Shown in pieces: positions 21,702 through 32,138 of a stretch of DNA of 64,000 bases. The position numbers were made by a program, and so were the translations under genes. The notes under the pieces are model-generated. The model was not told the DNA's origin. It was given only the letters and a program-made list of their open reading frames with translations, and made no database searches. Numbering within the stretch: position 1 is the first letter of the stretch; the number at the start of each line of letters is the position of its first letter. Source of the DNA: Hansfordia pulvinata (Eukaryota; Ascomycota; Sordariomycetes; Xylariales); NCBI GenBank assembly GCA_006538405.1, contig BJKQ01000012.1:965001-1029000 (forward strand), read 5' to 3'.

Positions 21702-24024
21702 TGGGCGCCGTCCTGAGCGCGGCGCGGGCCGCGTCGGTGGCGGTCAAGATCCTGCTGGCGACGGCGGCGTCGGCCCGGGCGGTCCTGGAGCGCGCCGCGT
21801 CGGCCCCGGGGCTGCCCTCGGCCCGGCCCACCGCCTCCTACTGGCTGCGCGACCCGCCGCACCCGGAGCTCGTCGACGCCCGCTCCGCCGCCGGCCTGCC
21901 CGCCACCGCCGACGTCGTCATCATCGGCTCCGGCATCACCGCCGCCGCCGTCGCCCGCTCTCTGCTGCTCACTCCTCCTCCTCCTCCTCCTCCTCCTTCC
22001 CCGCCGCCGGGGACGAGGAGGAGGAGGAAGAGGAGAAGGACAAGGCAGTGGGCAGCGACATGAGCAGCAGCAGCAGCAGCACCACCACCACCACCACCAA
22101 GAAAGCACAACAACCACCACCACGACCCCCGAGAGTCGTCGTCCTCGAGGCGCGAAGCCTGTGCTCCGGCGCCACCGGCCGCAACGGCGGGCACATCAAG
22201 CCCTCGCCCCACGAGACCTTTGACGAGCTGCGCGGCGCCCTGGGGGACGCCCGCGCCGCCGCCCTCGCCCGCTTCCAGCTCGACCACGTGCGGCTCCTGA
22301 CCTCCGCCGCCGCCGCCGACGAGCTCTCGGGGGGCCGGCAGCGGGGGCGGCTGGAGCAGGAGCAGGAGCAGAGTGCCGCCCCGTCGAGACGGTCGACCTG
22401 TTCCTCGACGAGGCCAAGGCCGCCGAGGCCTTCGCCAAGGTCCGCGCCGCGCGCGAGTGGCTGCCCGAGTTCGACGCGCGGTGCCTCGGCGCCGAAGAGG
22501 CGCGCAAGGTGAGCAGTCCACCCCTCCCCCCCTCTCCACCCCGCTCTCCATGTTCTTCGTTATCTCTTGAGCTTCCCCTTCTCCCTTTACTTCCTCGAAC
22601 TCTGTGGCACAGAGAAGAATCCTTCTCCCCCCCCCACCCTTCCCCGACGACACCGTCCGCGCGTAGTCCTCGCCGTCTAACCGGAACCGCCCATCGACAG
22701 GAGTTCGGCGCCAACGCCTTCGTCAAGGGCGCAATCGCCTACACCGCCGGCGCCCTGTGGCCCTTCCGCCTCGTCTCGGGCGTCTGGCGCGACCTGCTGG
22801 ACCGCCTGGGCCCCGACGGTGACGGCGGCGGCCTGCTGTCGCTCGAGACGCACACGCCGGTGACCGACATAACGGTCATCGACCCATCCTCGAACGGTGG
22901 TGGTGGTGGTGAAGAGGATCCGTACTGCTACGCCGTCGCCACGCCCCGCGGCGTCGTCCGCGCCGCCCACGTCGTGCACGCCACCAACGCCTTCGCCTCG
23001 CACCTGGTCCCGGGCCTGCGCGGCAAGATGACCGGCCTGCGGTGCAACATGAGCGCGCAGCGGCCGCCGCGCTTCGGTGGTGGTGGTGGTGGTGGCGGGG
23101 TGGTCCGCCTACGACGACGACGACGCCGGCGTTCCCGGACTCGGGGGGCGACCGCTCGTGGTCCGTCGTCTACGGGAACTCGTTCGACTACATCACGCAG
23201 CGGCCACCACCACCGGAGGAGGAGGAGGACGAGGACGAGGACGAGGACGAGAACAGGAACCAGGAGGAGGAAGAGGAGGAGAAAAGAGGACCAGCACAAG
23301 CGCGGAGGCGGCAGGGGAAGAAGGAGGAGAAGAAGAAGAAGAAGCAGGGCGACCTCATGGTCGGCGGAGGCCTCACGCTGGACGAGGACGCGGGGATGCG
23401 CGTCTTCGGCGTCTGGGACGACGGCGTCGTAGACCCCCTGGCGCAGTCGCACCTCGCCGGCGTCCTGCCCACGCTCTTCTCGCCCCACGGCCTGGGCCAC
23501 CCGCGGGGGGCGGCAGCGAGCAGGAAGGCGGAGGAGAGGGAGGAAGAGGCCAGAGCACCGACGACGACGACGACGACGACGACGACGAAGAAGATCATGA
23601 TGATGATGAGCAAGGCCCGCAGGTCAAGATGGCGTGGTCCGGCATCATCTGCGTGACGGGCGACATGCTGCCCTTCGCTGGTCCCCTGGACCCCGAGCTG
23701 ACGGGGAGGAAGCGCAGGACGAACAAGACGACGGCAGCAGCAAGGAGCGGCACCTCCGCCGCCGCCGCCGCCGCCGGGAGACCCACGGTCCCCGGGCGCG
23801 AGTGGGTGTCGGCCGGGTATTGCGGGGACGGCATGGCCTGGGCGTGGCTGTGCGGCACCGCGGTCGGCCTGATGATCCTGGGCCGCGACGGCGAGGACCT
23901 GCCCGCGGGGGCCGGGCGGCCCCCCGGGCGCGCCGCCGACTGGTTCCCGCCCGAGCTGCGGCCCGACCTCGCCCGCGTCCGCCGCGTCGACATTGCGCAC
24001 ATTCTGGAGAAGCTCGCCTCGTGA
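21702..24024 (+). CDS. FAD-dependent oxidoreductase (DAO family), reading frame broken
   Basis: Predicted flavoenzyme of the D-amino-acid oxidase/glycine oxidase-like family; substrate unknown. Conserved blocks in order: ADVVIIGSGITAAAVARSLL (dinucleotide-binding GxGxxxA), RVVVLEARSLCSGATGRNGG, KVRAAREWLPEFDARCLGAE, EFGANAFVKGAIAYTAGALW, GDRSWSVVYGNSFDYITQ, GLTLDEDAGMRVFGVWDDG and a C-terminal EWVSAGYCGDGMAWAWLCGT. One normal phase-0 intron lies at 22509-22700. The blocks are not in one frame: the frame changes at four points (within 21960-22125, 22340-22383, 23075-23140 and 23550-23610), each inside a low-complexity tract (TCC/GAG, GCAGGA, GGT/ACG, GAC/GAT), and no intron explains any of them. 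Order and spacing are otherwise normal, so either tract indels in the assembly or real pseudogenisation would fit. Span from first ATG to last stop. Confidence 0.75.
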
Positions 24025-26749
24025 TCTTCCGAGTCAGAGGGGTGGGGGCCGTCTGTACGATGTGGTGGCTTGTTGGGATTGCGACGAGGGTGTTCAAGGG
24101 CGGGGATTTTCTTTCTGCTTCTGGCTGGCCGCCACACATGTATGAACACTGATTCCGTTGAGAAAAGGGGCGGGACTATGCTTTTACACCCTGTTGCCGG
24201 TCGAGCTCTTCTCATAAGCAGGCGCCGAGTACAGTATGGATGCGAGCATAAAGCGAGTACTCTCACGTGCTTTCCGATCAGCATCTGTGATATCCAATGA
24301 GGGTAGTCAGCCTTTCTCACCAATGGTGCGGATGAGCATTACGAGCGAGTTCCTGTCCAGGGTACTGAGTGTCTGATTATCTCTGAAGCTCGATGGTGTG
24401 GCAGTGAAGCTTGGACAAGGACGCCGGCAACAGTGGCATTTGCTGTTCACTCAAGTTGACAAGATTTCCCGAAGGAATCATCGTTCGTACCAACAACCCT
24501 GGGCATGCCGGCTAGGGGCAATGTCGCGGATCGGACCCGCGCCATGCTGAGCAGCACACTTCCAGTATGCTGAATCCCGAGCCAGCAACGCTTGCTTTCT
24601 ACCTGCTTATTCGGGACCGTGTTACTCAGCCCCCGCACCGACCAACTGGACCTACAACCCTGCCACCAGGCAGCAATGCCTCGCTCGCGACCTCAGTCAG
24701 CCACGGTCACACAGGGGGGTTCATTGGTCCAAAAAAGAATATCAAAGACGGCCCCCGCAGGATTCGAACCGACACCGTCTTCCTAATAGCTTGAGAGGAA
24801 GACGGCCAACCAGGCAGGCCTGAGAACGTGGTAATGAAGTAAGGGCGGTTATTTCAACCTATACACAATCACGGCGCAATGGCGCCCCACACACAGCCGG
24901 CTCGCCTCTCCTTCTTTGCTTCGCGAGCCTTTCTTGCGTCCTCGCCCCGATCGGCTTTGCTTTTCGCTCGAGTTTCCAACCATTGCAGTGGGTAACGTCT
25001 GGCTTGCATCCTCGCGAGATTCTGCCCTACCTGTCTTGCACTGGCCATGGGGGGCTTGCCTTCTTTTCTGATGGGGTCTTGAAGCCCACATTCGCGCGTC
25101 CTGGCATCGCAGAATGAGACCCGTGCACCCGTGCTGATTTTTGCTCGATGCCTCTTTGATCGCGAAGACACAAACATCTTCCTGGGTGAGACTCGGACGC
25201 GGAGACGCAGGTATAGTTCAATGGTGATTGTATGGTAGCGGTCGGATGCGAGGTGGGAGCTAAGCGGTCAGTACCTCACAGCACGTACGTAGAGCGACGG
25301 TGCTGAAGTTCGGCTCTTGGCGATGACCTGAAGCCCGCGAATTGATTGGGGTTAATGAGATCCAGGCCGAAGAACCTGAACCTGAACATGGCAAATCTGG
25401 CTTGTTGCGAAGCCATCTGAGGCGTGAGGCTGCAGTGCTTCATTCGGATCCTATCAAAAAGGGACGCGGCTCGGAGGGTTCCAAACGGCTGCCGACTCGT
25501 TCATTGTGGGAGTGTCTTGCCCCCCATTCTTCAGGAGTGGAGACTGGAACCTGCTGGGAAGGCGGCCGAAAGTAATGTCCTCATCGAAGTGTTGTCGGGG
25601 AGCGCATGCTGCTCGGATGCATCGACGTTGTTGATGAAGGAAGCCTCACGTGGGACGGAGAAGATGTTGCGGTGACTGGTCGCTGCTGCTTCACGGTCTG
25701 GTTCTGTGGCATTGTGTCGCTCCTTCCCCATAGCTCACGCACTAATTCAACATCTTTCAATCCATTGTTCCGGTGCCGCCTTTTGGTACTGTGGGTATCT
25801 TCCCGCACAAGGTATACTAAGGCAATGCAATTTACGTACATAATGTAATTCATCAATCCAGAATCAATGTACACTTGACTTGGCTGGCACTCTGGGCGAC
25901 GACGGGACTACATGTACTCGTCTCTTACGAGTTTATGTAATCTGACGATCCTCCTCCCCTCCTCACCTCCCCCCGTTCTACGAGAACCATACCACTCGGG
26001 CCACCACCCACTTGCGAGGCCCTCCCTTACAGCGCGACGCCGTTCTGCATTCATCTCTCCCGTGCCCACCATCCATCCTGTCGGGTCCTTTTGATCGAGT
26101 ATTCACGGCCTCCAAGCCTCGAGACAAAAACCAGCGTCGCCTTCACATTCTTGACTCATCGGGTCCTGGATCCTGCCTGCAGCATGCCCTCTGCCAGTCA
26201 TCTTCAATCGAGGTCACAGGGTCGATCGGAGCGGATCTCGAGCGTGGTGTCCCCGAGGGCACGGCCACCCCAGGCTTCCCACTGTCTAGGCTCTCAGCCT
26301 AGGCACGTCGCGGCTGAGGGCTAACAAGCAAGGCGCCGTTCTGCGGGTCGCGCCAGGCAGCGCACCCAATCAAGGAGACCAGGCGTGCCAGGCCCTCGGA
26401 AAGATGCCGTGGCCGGGCCGGTCTCGACCGCTTCGGGATCCATCACTCGGTGGTTAGGGTCTCCATACAGCAGGTCAGCTGCAGGGGTGTCTTCAGCATG
26501 GCCCGAATACTGCTGCTCCTGCTGCCTGCTCGAGGCCGCTCAACTCGGCAGGCCGAGTCCGAGGCGGGCGCCCGTCGGCAATAATGCCAAACGCCTCGCA
26601 CTTCAGCTGCGACTCGCCGGACACACAAAATCCGGCCGGGTTCCTCTTGAGTGCTGAGACAAGCCTGTTTTGCCGCCAGCCCACCATCGTTACCGTCACG
26701 CTCTTTTCACCTTCGCGCTCCAGCCTGACGCGACGCATAGCCGGCTACA
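24025..26749. other. Intergenic region with a tRNA-like element
   Basis: No protein-coding gene that I can support in 2.7 kb. It contains the tRNA-like sequence near 24750-24822. The last 700 bases are C-rich and lead into the GPI-type protein gene. Confidence 0.45.
24750..24822 (-). tRNA. Possible degenerate or atypical tRNA
   Basis: On the minus strand a B-box/T-loop-like GGTTCGAATCC follows a perfect 9-bp stem (CCGTCTTCC / GGAAGACGG) with a 13-nt loop. A T-run (TTCTTTTTT, about 24732-24740) sits downstream like a Pol III terminator. If eight or so loop bases are an intron, the anticodon could be CTC (Glu). However, the D-arm is too short and the acceptor and T stems have mismatches, so this may be a decayed tRNA or a chance resemblance. 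Confidence 0.3.
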
Positions 26750-27679
26750 ATGGCGACGACCGCCCTTCGCCTCCTGGGGCCTCTGCTCCTCGCTGCCTCG
26801 CCCGCCGCCGCCTCGTTCAGCCTCGACACCGTCGTCCAGGACTATTGGTACTACGTGCACAACCACCTGGCCCAGTCCACCTCGCAAGCCTGCCTCGATG
26901 CCTACAGCACCCCCATTGACTGCGACAAGACCCTGCTCGGCATGGCCTCGTCCGGCAGCCCCAATTTCAACCCCGTGGTGAGCGATCTGGAGTCCATGTG
27001 CTCCGGCACATGCAAAAAGTCGCTGGACTCCTACCTCGACGGCATCAAGGCCGCCTGCAGCTTCGACGCGGGAGACGCCGCCATTGTCCATGATCGCGCG
27101 AAGCCCTACCCGGAGGTGCCGGTCGACGTCGTGGCCGAGGTCTTTCAATACAACTACGCCCGGGCCTGCTCTTGGAACGGCACCGACTGGTGCTATTTCG
27201 GCTACTCTTATGGCAACAACCCGAACTGGGCCCGCTCCGACCCACCGTGCTCCGACAGTTGCGCCCTCAACTTCCTGGCGAACGCTCACAATTACCCCGG
27301 CTCCAACTACACATTCAGGATCTACGAGCTGGAATACCAATCCTCGTGGTGGGAGAATGTCTACGCTGAAGGTTGGGAGACGGTGCAAGAGTGTCGCAGC
27401 AAGAACGGGGGCGATTCCACTGGCACAAGTCTTAAGGGAGCTTCATCAACCAAGACCTCGAGCGAAACGACCTCAACTGCCGAGTCGACCACTTCTACCT
27501 CTGTAGAAGCCTCGGAGACCACCGGCGCTACCTCTACCAGCGACGGCGCGACCGCCTCCACCAGCGCATCGGAAGCGTCGGCCACTTCTCCTCCTGCGAC
27601 CGGCTCCGCCAGCGGCCTTAAAAACAGCCCTTTCGCCATGTTGGTTCTCTGTTCCGCCATCAGTCTGTTCTGGTTGTAG
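26750..27679 (+). CDS. Secreted, probably GPI-anchored cysteine-containing protein
   Basis: Uninterrupted ORF of 309 residues. The N-terminal signal peptide is MATTALRLLGPLLLAASPAA; the mature part starts near SFSLDTVVQDYWYY. The body (about 25-225) has spaced cysteines (ACLDAY, DCDKTL, MCSGTCKK, ACSW, WCYFGY, PPCSDSC, VQECRS) and N-glycosylation sequons (NGT, NYT). A Ser/Thr-rich stretch (about 228-290) leads to a short hydrophobic tail ending LCSAISLFWL, the layout of a GPI-anchored wall protein. Related cysteine-rich regions occur in some fungal LysM-type secreted proteins, but no LysM motif is visible here. Function unknown; a role at the cell surface is inferred. Confidence 0.88.
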   Translation: MATTALRLLGPLLLAASPAAASFSLDTVVQDYWYYVHNHLAQSTSQACLDAYSTPIDCDKTLLGMASSGSPNFNPVVSDLESMCSGTCKKSLDSYLDGIKAACSFDAGDAAIVHDRAKPYPEVPVDVVAEVFQYNYARACSWNGTDWCYFGYSYGNNPNWARSDPPCSDSCALNFLANAHNYPGSNYTFRIYELEYQSSWWENVYAEGWETVQECRSKNGGDSTGTSLKGASSTKTSSETTSTAESTTSTSVEASETTGATSTSDGATASTSASEASATSPPATGSASGLKNSPFAMLVLCSAISLFWL

Positions 27680-29149
27680 TGGCACGCTGGTAGTGTCCTT
27701 CCCGTCACTTGACGTTTACGCGGACACAAGCAAGCTCGGACTGAAGTAGGCGATCAAGCCGTCGACCCGGTTCGCATTTCAGAGTTTTGTGAACGGCCTA
27801 CATTTGGACTCGGCATAGGCGGCCATATCCGTTGCGCTTTGCAACTTCGTAATCATAATACCCGGTCAAGTCATCGACCAAAGCTTTTTGAAGCTCATAC
27901 GGGACGAGTGGGGCGCTATAGATCCGTCTCACGGAGTGCGTGCTCAAATGAGATACCAATGGCTTTAATAATGAGAAAACCGTCCCCTATTGTGCACACT
28001 ATTTGACGAGACAGGTATCCCCGTGAATGGAGCCGTGGCGAATAACAAGGCGGTAGCAGGCGTGCAAGCGTATCGTCAAGCACAATGAGTCGACTCATCT
28101 ATGGGCTCCATGGGCTCTATTTTCTCCAGCCGGTTGGCATGCGTCTTGCCCGCAACCTCTCTCGACGCTCCGCAACCACACACCCCCAACACGACCCGGC
28201 GCCACCAAGCCCCGCGGGTCATCCGCGGACCAGTGCGCTTGCTCGCTGGAGGCCACCGCACCGAGGCCGCAGGCCCACCCTCAGCCCGCGCAGGCCCCGG
28301 CATGCTCCGGCCTATCTGGACGTCACGGGCTGATCACAAGGCTGCTGACCAGCCGGGAGCAGCCCCGCATCGCGACAAGGTGTTCACGTTGTATTGGGCG
28401 TTGCTGCTGCGGGGCTCCTGTCAGTGTGTTCGAAAGCGGGACCGCGTTGCCTGTGCCAAGCGAACGACAACCGCTGTGTGTCATCCATCCCGCAGCGCGC
28501 AGAACCTTGAACAGGTTCGCGCCTGGGTTGCGCTGCGCCAGGCGGGCCAGTGAGGCACTCCTGTTCGTTATCCAAGGCGCTTACCGTGCCGACCGAAGCC
28601 CAGCCTGGTAAGTAGGGTGTTGCATGATCTTGAAGGCGTTCAGTTAGATGCGAAGCGGTGGGGGAGACTCGAGAAGTCAAGGCAAGATCGTCAACGAGGC
28701 ATATGAGCATGCATATTCAAACATCAACAGGCGCACCGCCCCCCATGCTTTTCTTCTGCATACCGACATCAGCTCGAAGCGCCTCAGACATCAGCCTGGG
28801 GCGGCAGCCACAGCCATGGCACGGCACCGTACAGCACTGCAGTGCACTGCAGCTGAGGGCGCCGCAGAGCCTCAAGTTCCCATCCCACGCCTCGGCCCTT
28901 GCGAGGCCGGAAACCCGGGTTCCCCCGCAAGAAGGGGCTATATAACCACCCCGGCTCATCAGTGGCGAGGCCCCGTCATAGGGCGCCCTCTTCCGCCCGA
29001 GGCGTGTGTGGAGAGAGCGCTCGCACTGCGCCCGGTCCCAGTCCAACGCCCGCCCGCCCACGCCTTCCTTTTCTCCCTGCCGCCCCGGTCGGCTTTCCCC
29101 CAACACCGAGCACCCCATCCGAAACGGCACATTGCACATCCCACGTGGG
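27680..29149. other. Intergenic region upstream of the DUF6590 gene
   Basis: About 1.5 kb without a convincing gene. The last 200 bases contain a TATA-like box and C-rich leader for the next gene. Confidence 0.5.
28938..28946 (+). promoter_or_regulatory. TATA-like box of the DUF6590 gene
   Basis: CTATATAAC in otherwise GC-rich DNA, about 205 bases before the ATG at 29150. Confidence 0.45.
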
Positions 29150-31576
29150 ATGGAAAGCCAGGAATACCCCTCGACGGGCCTCTACGGCTCTCAGGGGGGA
29201 TACGATCAGCAAGGCGAGTGGTCGGTCTAGACGCGGGGCGGCGACGAAGACGACGACGACGCCCGGAGAAGGAGGGGGGTGTGGGAGGGGAGGGGAGAGG
29301 GAACCCGAAGCTAACCCGTGCAGACAGACGAGGGCTTATACTACGACGACGGCAGCGTCTACCAAGACGGAAACCCGGCGGACCAAGGCACGCCTCACAA
29401 CCCCCCCCCCCCCCCCTCCCGAACAACGACCCCCTTCCCAACCTAGCCCGACCCCTGACTTACAAACGGGACTCACAGGGGTTTTGGACTCGTACGAATA
29501 CCCAGACCACACCGGCAAGGGCAAAGGCCGAGCCCCGCGCATCGTCCACCCCGGCCCGGACCCCGGCGGCTTCGACGGCGAGTGGGACGGGGACGGCGGT
29601 CTCGAGCCCCATCCGGGCTTTAGCGGGGCGCCCTTGTACGGCGACGAGGAGAGAGACGGCGGCGGCGGTGGCGATCACGGCGACGATGACGACGACGACG
29701 ACGACGAGAATGAGGAGGATGATGATGATGGCGGCCGGTCGTACATAGCCCCCGGCAGCAGCTCGAATACAACGGTGTCCAGTCGCTGGAGCCGCATCAG
29801 GCTCACGCACGGGTCGGCCCGGGATACGGGCAGTACGGGGGGTCCGACCTCGCGGGGCCGAACTACTCGCTCGCCGGGCCCTCGAGCCCAGGCGGACTGC
29901 AGGGTTATTACGGCGACTGTAAGCTGGAGCCCCCTGTCCCTTTTCTTCGCCCCATCCCCATGTCTGCGCCGGCGCCTCGTCTCGCCTCGCCTAGCCTAGC
30001 TCCCCCCCCACGCCGCCTTCGCCGCATCATCATGAAGCTCGTGTCTCGCCGCCAGTGACTAACAACTCATTGCCTCTGCCTCTGCTCACAAAGTCCATCA
30101 ACACAATGCGGGAGGAGGATACCTCGGCCAGCAGCTGCAGCAGCAGGAAGAGGCCTTCGACGCGCAGACGCAGTACTTGAGCAACCACCTGGGCGAGTAC
30201 CACGCCAGCATCAGCCACCACGGAAGCCCGTCGGGCGGCGTCTCGTACCCCTATCGGCCCGCCGCGGGAAGCAACCGGAAACCCGGCCGCCACTCGCGGG
30301 GCCGGCACGGCTCCTCGCTGACCGTCCCGGGCCAGGGCCAGGGCCTGCCCCAGTTCGCGGGCCACGGCGTCGTCGACGACGACACGCGTAGGTCTTTCAC
30401 TCTTCGCGCCCAGGACCGGGACCGGGACCGGGGCCGGGACCCTTTCGGAGAACGAAAGAAGAGCTAACAAGCCGCGCCGTCTCGCAGAGTACAGAGTCGA
30501 ACTGTCAGCCAGATTCACCGTGGGATCGGTAAGCAAGCACTCTCCCCACACAAAAACAGACATCCACTCCACGGCCCCTTTTCTTCTTTAACCCTCTGCT
30601 CCCGCCCCCTATTCTACATCACCAAAAACACTCACCAAGCCCACGGCGCGAACTAGGTCTTCAAGATCAACTGGTCGGAGCCATACGGCCAGCCCCACCA
30701 CCACAACCACCGCCAGAAGGGCGGCGGCGGCGGCGGCGGCGGAGGAGGCAAGGCCAAGGGCAGGAACTCCCGGCGCGCGCGCAGCCCGGCGGCCCAGCAG
30801 GACTTTTACACGAGCCCGCGGCGCTTCATCGTCGTCTCGGACAACATCGAGGACGGCAACTGCACCTGCGTGTGAGTCGTGCCCCCCCAGTCCCTTCTGC
30901 CTCGGTATCCAGACACCTTGACCCATCTAAACAAAAGCCGTGTCTCATCCACCCCCCTCCCCCTCTTTCCGAGCCCCGCTGGCATCATCAAAAGCCCCCC
31001 TATATGACAACAATGAAAAAAAACCCAACTAACACACAAGTTTTTTTAAAAAAAAGCCCAATCCTAACCTACAAAGGCCGCGCCTGCACCAAGCGAGTCA
31101 ACCCGCACTACCACGGCATAATCTGGAGCCCGCCCCGGCCCGAGGACGCGCCCCACCTGCCCCCTTCCGCCTTCTACCCGCCCCCGCCTTTCCCCGGCGA
31201 GCCGGAGCTGGGCTTCCCTCCCGTCCGCGTCATCCTCGACTGCTACCTCGACCACCCCGGTAGTTCTTCTGTTGGCGGCGGTGGCTTGGACGGAGGAGGA
31301 GGAGGAGGAGGAGGAGTAGGAGGGGTACCATCGACCGCCGCCGCCGCCGAGTCGTCGTCCCTCCTCCCCCTCCTCCTCCGCCCAGAGAGCCGCGTCAACT
31401 ACGCCAAGTTGACCACCGTCGAGCACAACGCCCCCGTGTCCTTCCTCGGCAGGGTCGACCCCCGCGACCTCGACGCCGTCCTCGAGGCCGTCACCCGCTG
31501 CTTCGACGTCCGCACCAGCGGCGCCGGCCTCGCCAGCCACTCCCACAGCCCGGCCCCGGGCTACGATCGCTCGTAG
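29150..31576 (+). CDS. DUF6590 domain protein, frame disturbed near the N-terminus
   Basis: Fungal protein with a C-terminal DUF6590 domain, whose function is not known to me. Well-supported 3' exons: 30094-30387, 30488-30528, 30657-30871 and 31057-31576. They give FHQHNAGGGYLGQQ, YRVELSARFTVGS, FKINWSEPYGQ, RRFIVVSDNIEDGNCTCV and PILTYKGRACTKRV, with the domain ending in EHNAPVSFLGRVDPRDLDAV. The 5' part starts MESQEYPSTGLYGSQGGYD (29150-29213), then probably a GC-AG intron (29214-29327), then DEGLYYDDGSVYQD. From there the frame must change at a 16-base poly-C run (29401-29416), and again in an acidic GAC/GAT tract (about 29673-29740), to reach LEYNGVQSLEPHQAHARVGP and the donor at 29919. 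No intron explains either jump. A glycine tract and a serine/glycine insert interrupt the DUF6590 domain. Confidence 0.8.
29401..29416. repeat. Poly-C tract of 16 within the DUF6590 gene
   Basis: Homopolymer at the point where the reading frame of the DUF6590 protein changes by +1. Confidence 0.9.
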
Positions 31577-32138
31577 GCCCGTCGTTCCGACTACCTTTTT
31601 TACGTTTTTTCCCGCACACTCTTTCTCTCCGTGTCGTTCTTTTGCTCGCTTCCGCCACGTGCCAGCTGTGGGCTGAAGCCTCTCAGCATGAAGAAGAGAG
31701 ATATCTGGCGACACAGCCCGGCCCGAGTCACTGCAGCCTCATCAGTACCAGAATGTTCTTAAACACAACGTTTGTTCGCCATGCAGCAGCAGCAGCGCAT
31801 GATGCCACCACAATTCAGTCGTTTACGTGTCCAATCAGATGCAACGAGTCCCGGTGGATGACCCTTCGGTCTGGGACCAGTCTAGAGATCACTCTTTGAA
31901 TTGAATATATAAGCTCTGTGAGAGTCCGTTCAACCGTCTCAATAGGTAGCTCCTGGTAGAATGCGAAAGCGATACCAGCAGACAAGCAAACGTACCCTCG
32001 TGCCTCTAAGAACATACCCCTGGCACCGTGCTAAAGAAGTCTTCATCAATCATATCCGTATACGCTTTCCCATGCCATGCGCCGTTCCAAATCCCGGATC
32101 AGATAATTCTGCGACGAAAATTGCAACCAGTTCGAAAA
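31577..32138. other. Convergent intergenic region
   Basis: Lies between the stops of the DUF6590 and SNF2 genes. AT-richer than its surroundings; presumably shared 3' UTRs. No gene seen. Confidence 0.5.

Noticed and set aside
25205..25250. A-box-like TAGTTCAATGG suggesting a second tRNA
   Set aside because: No B-box, no cloverleaf and no acceptor stem could be formed around it.
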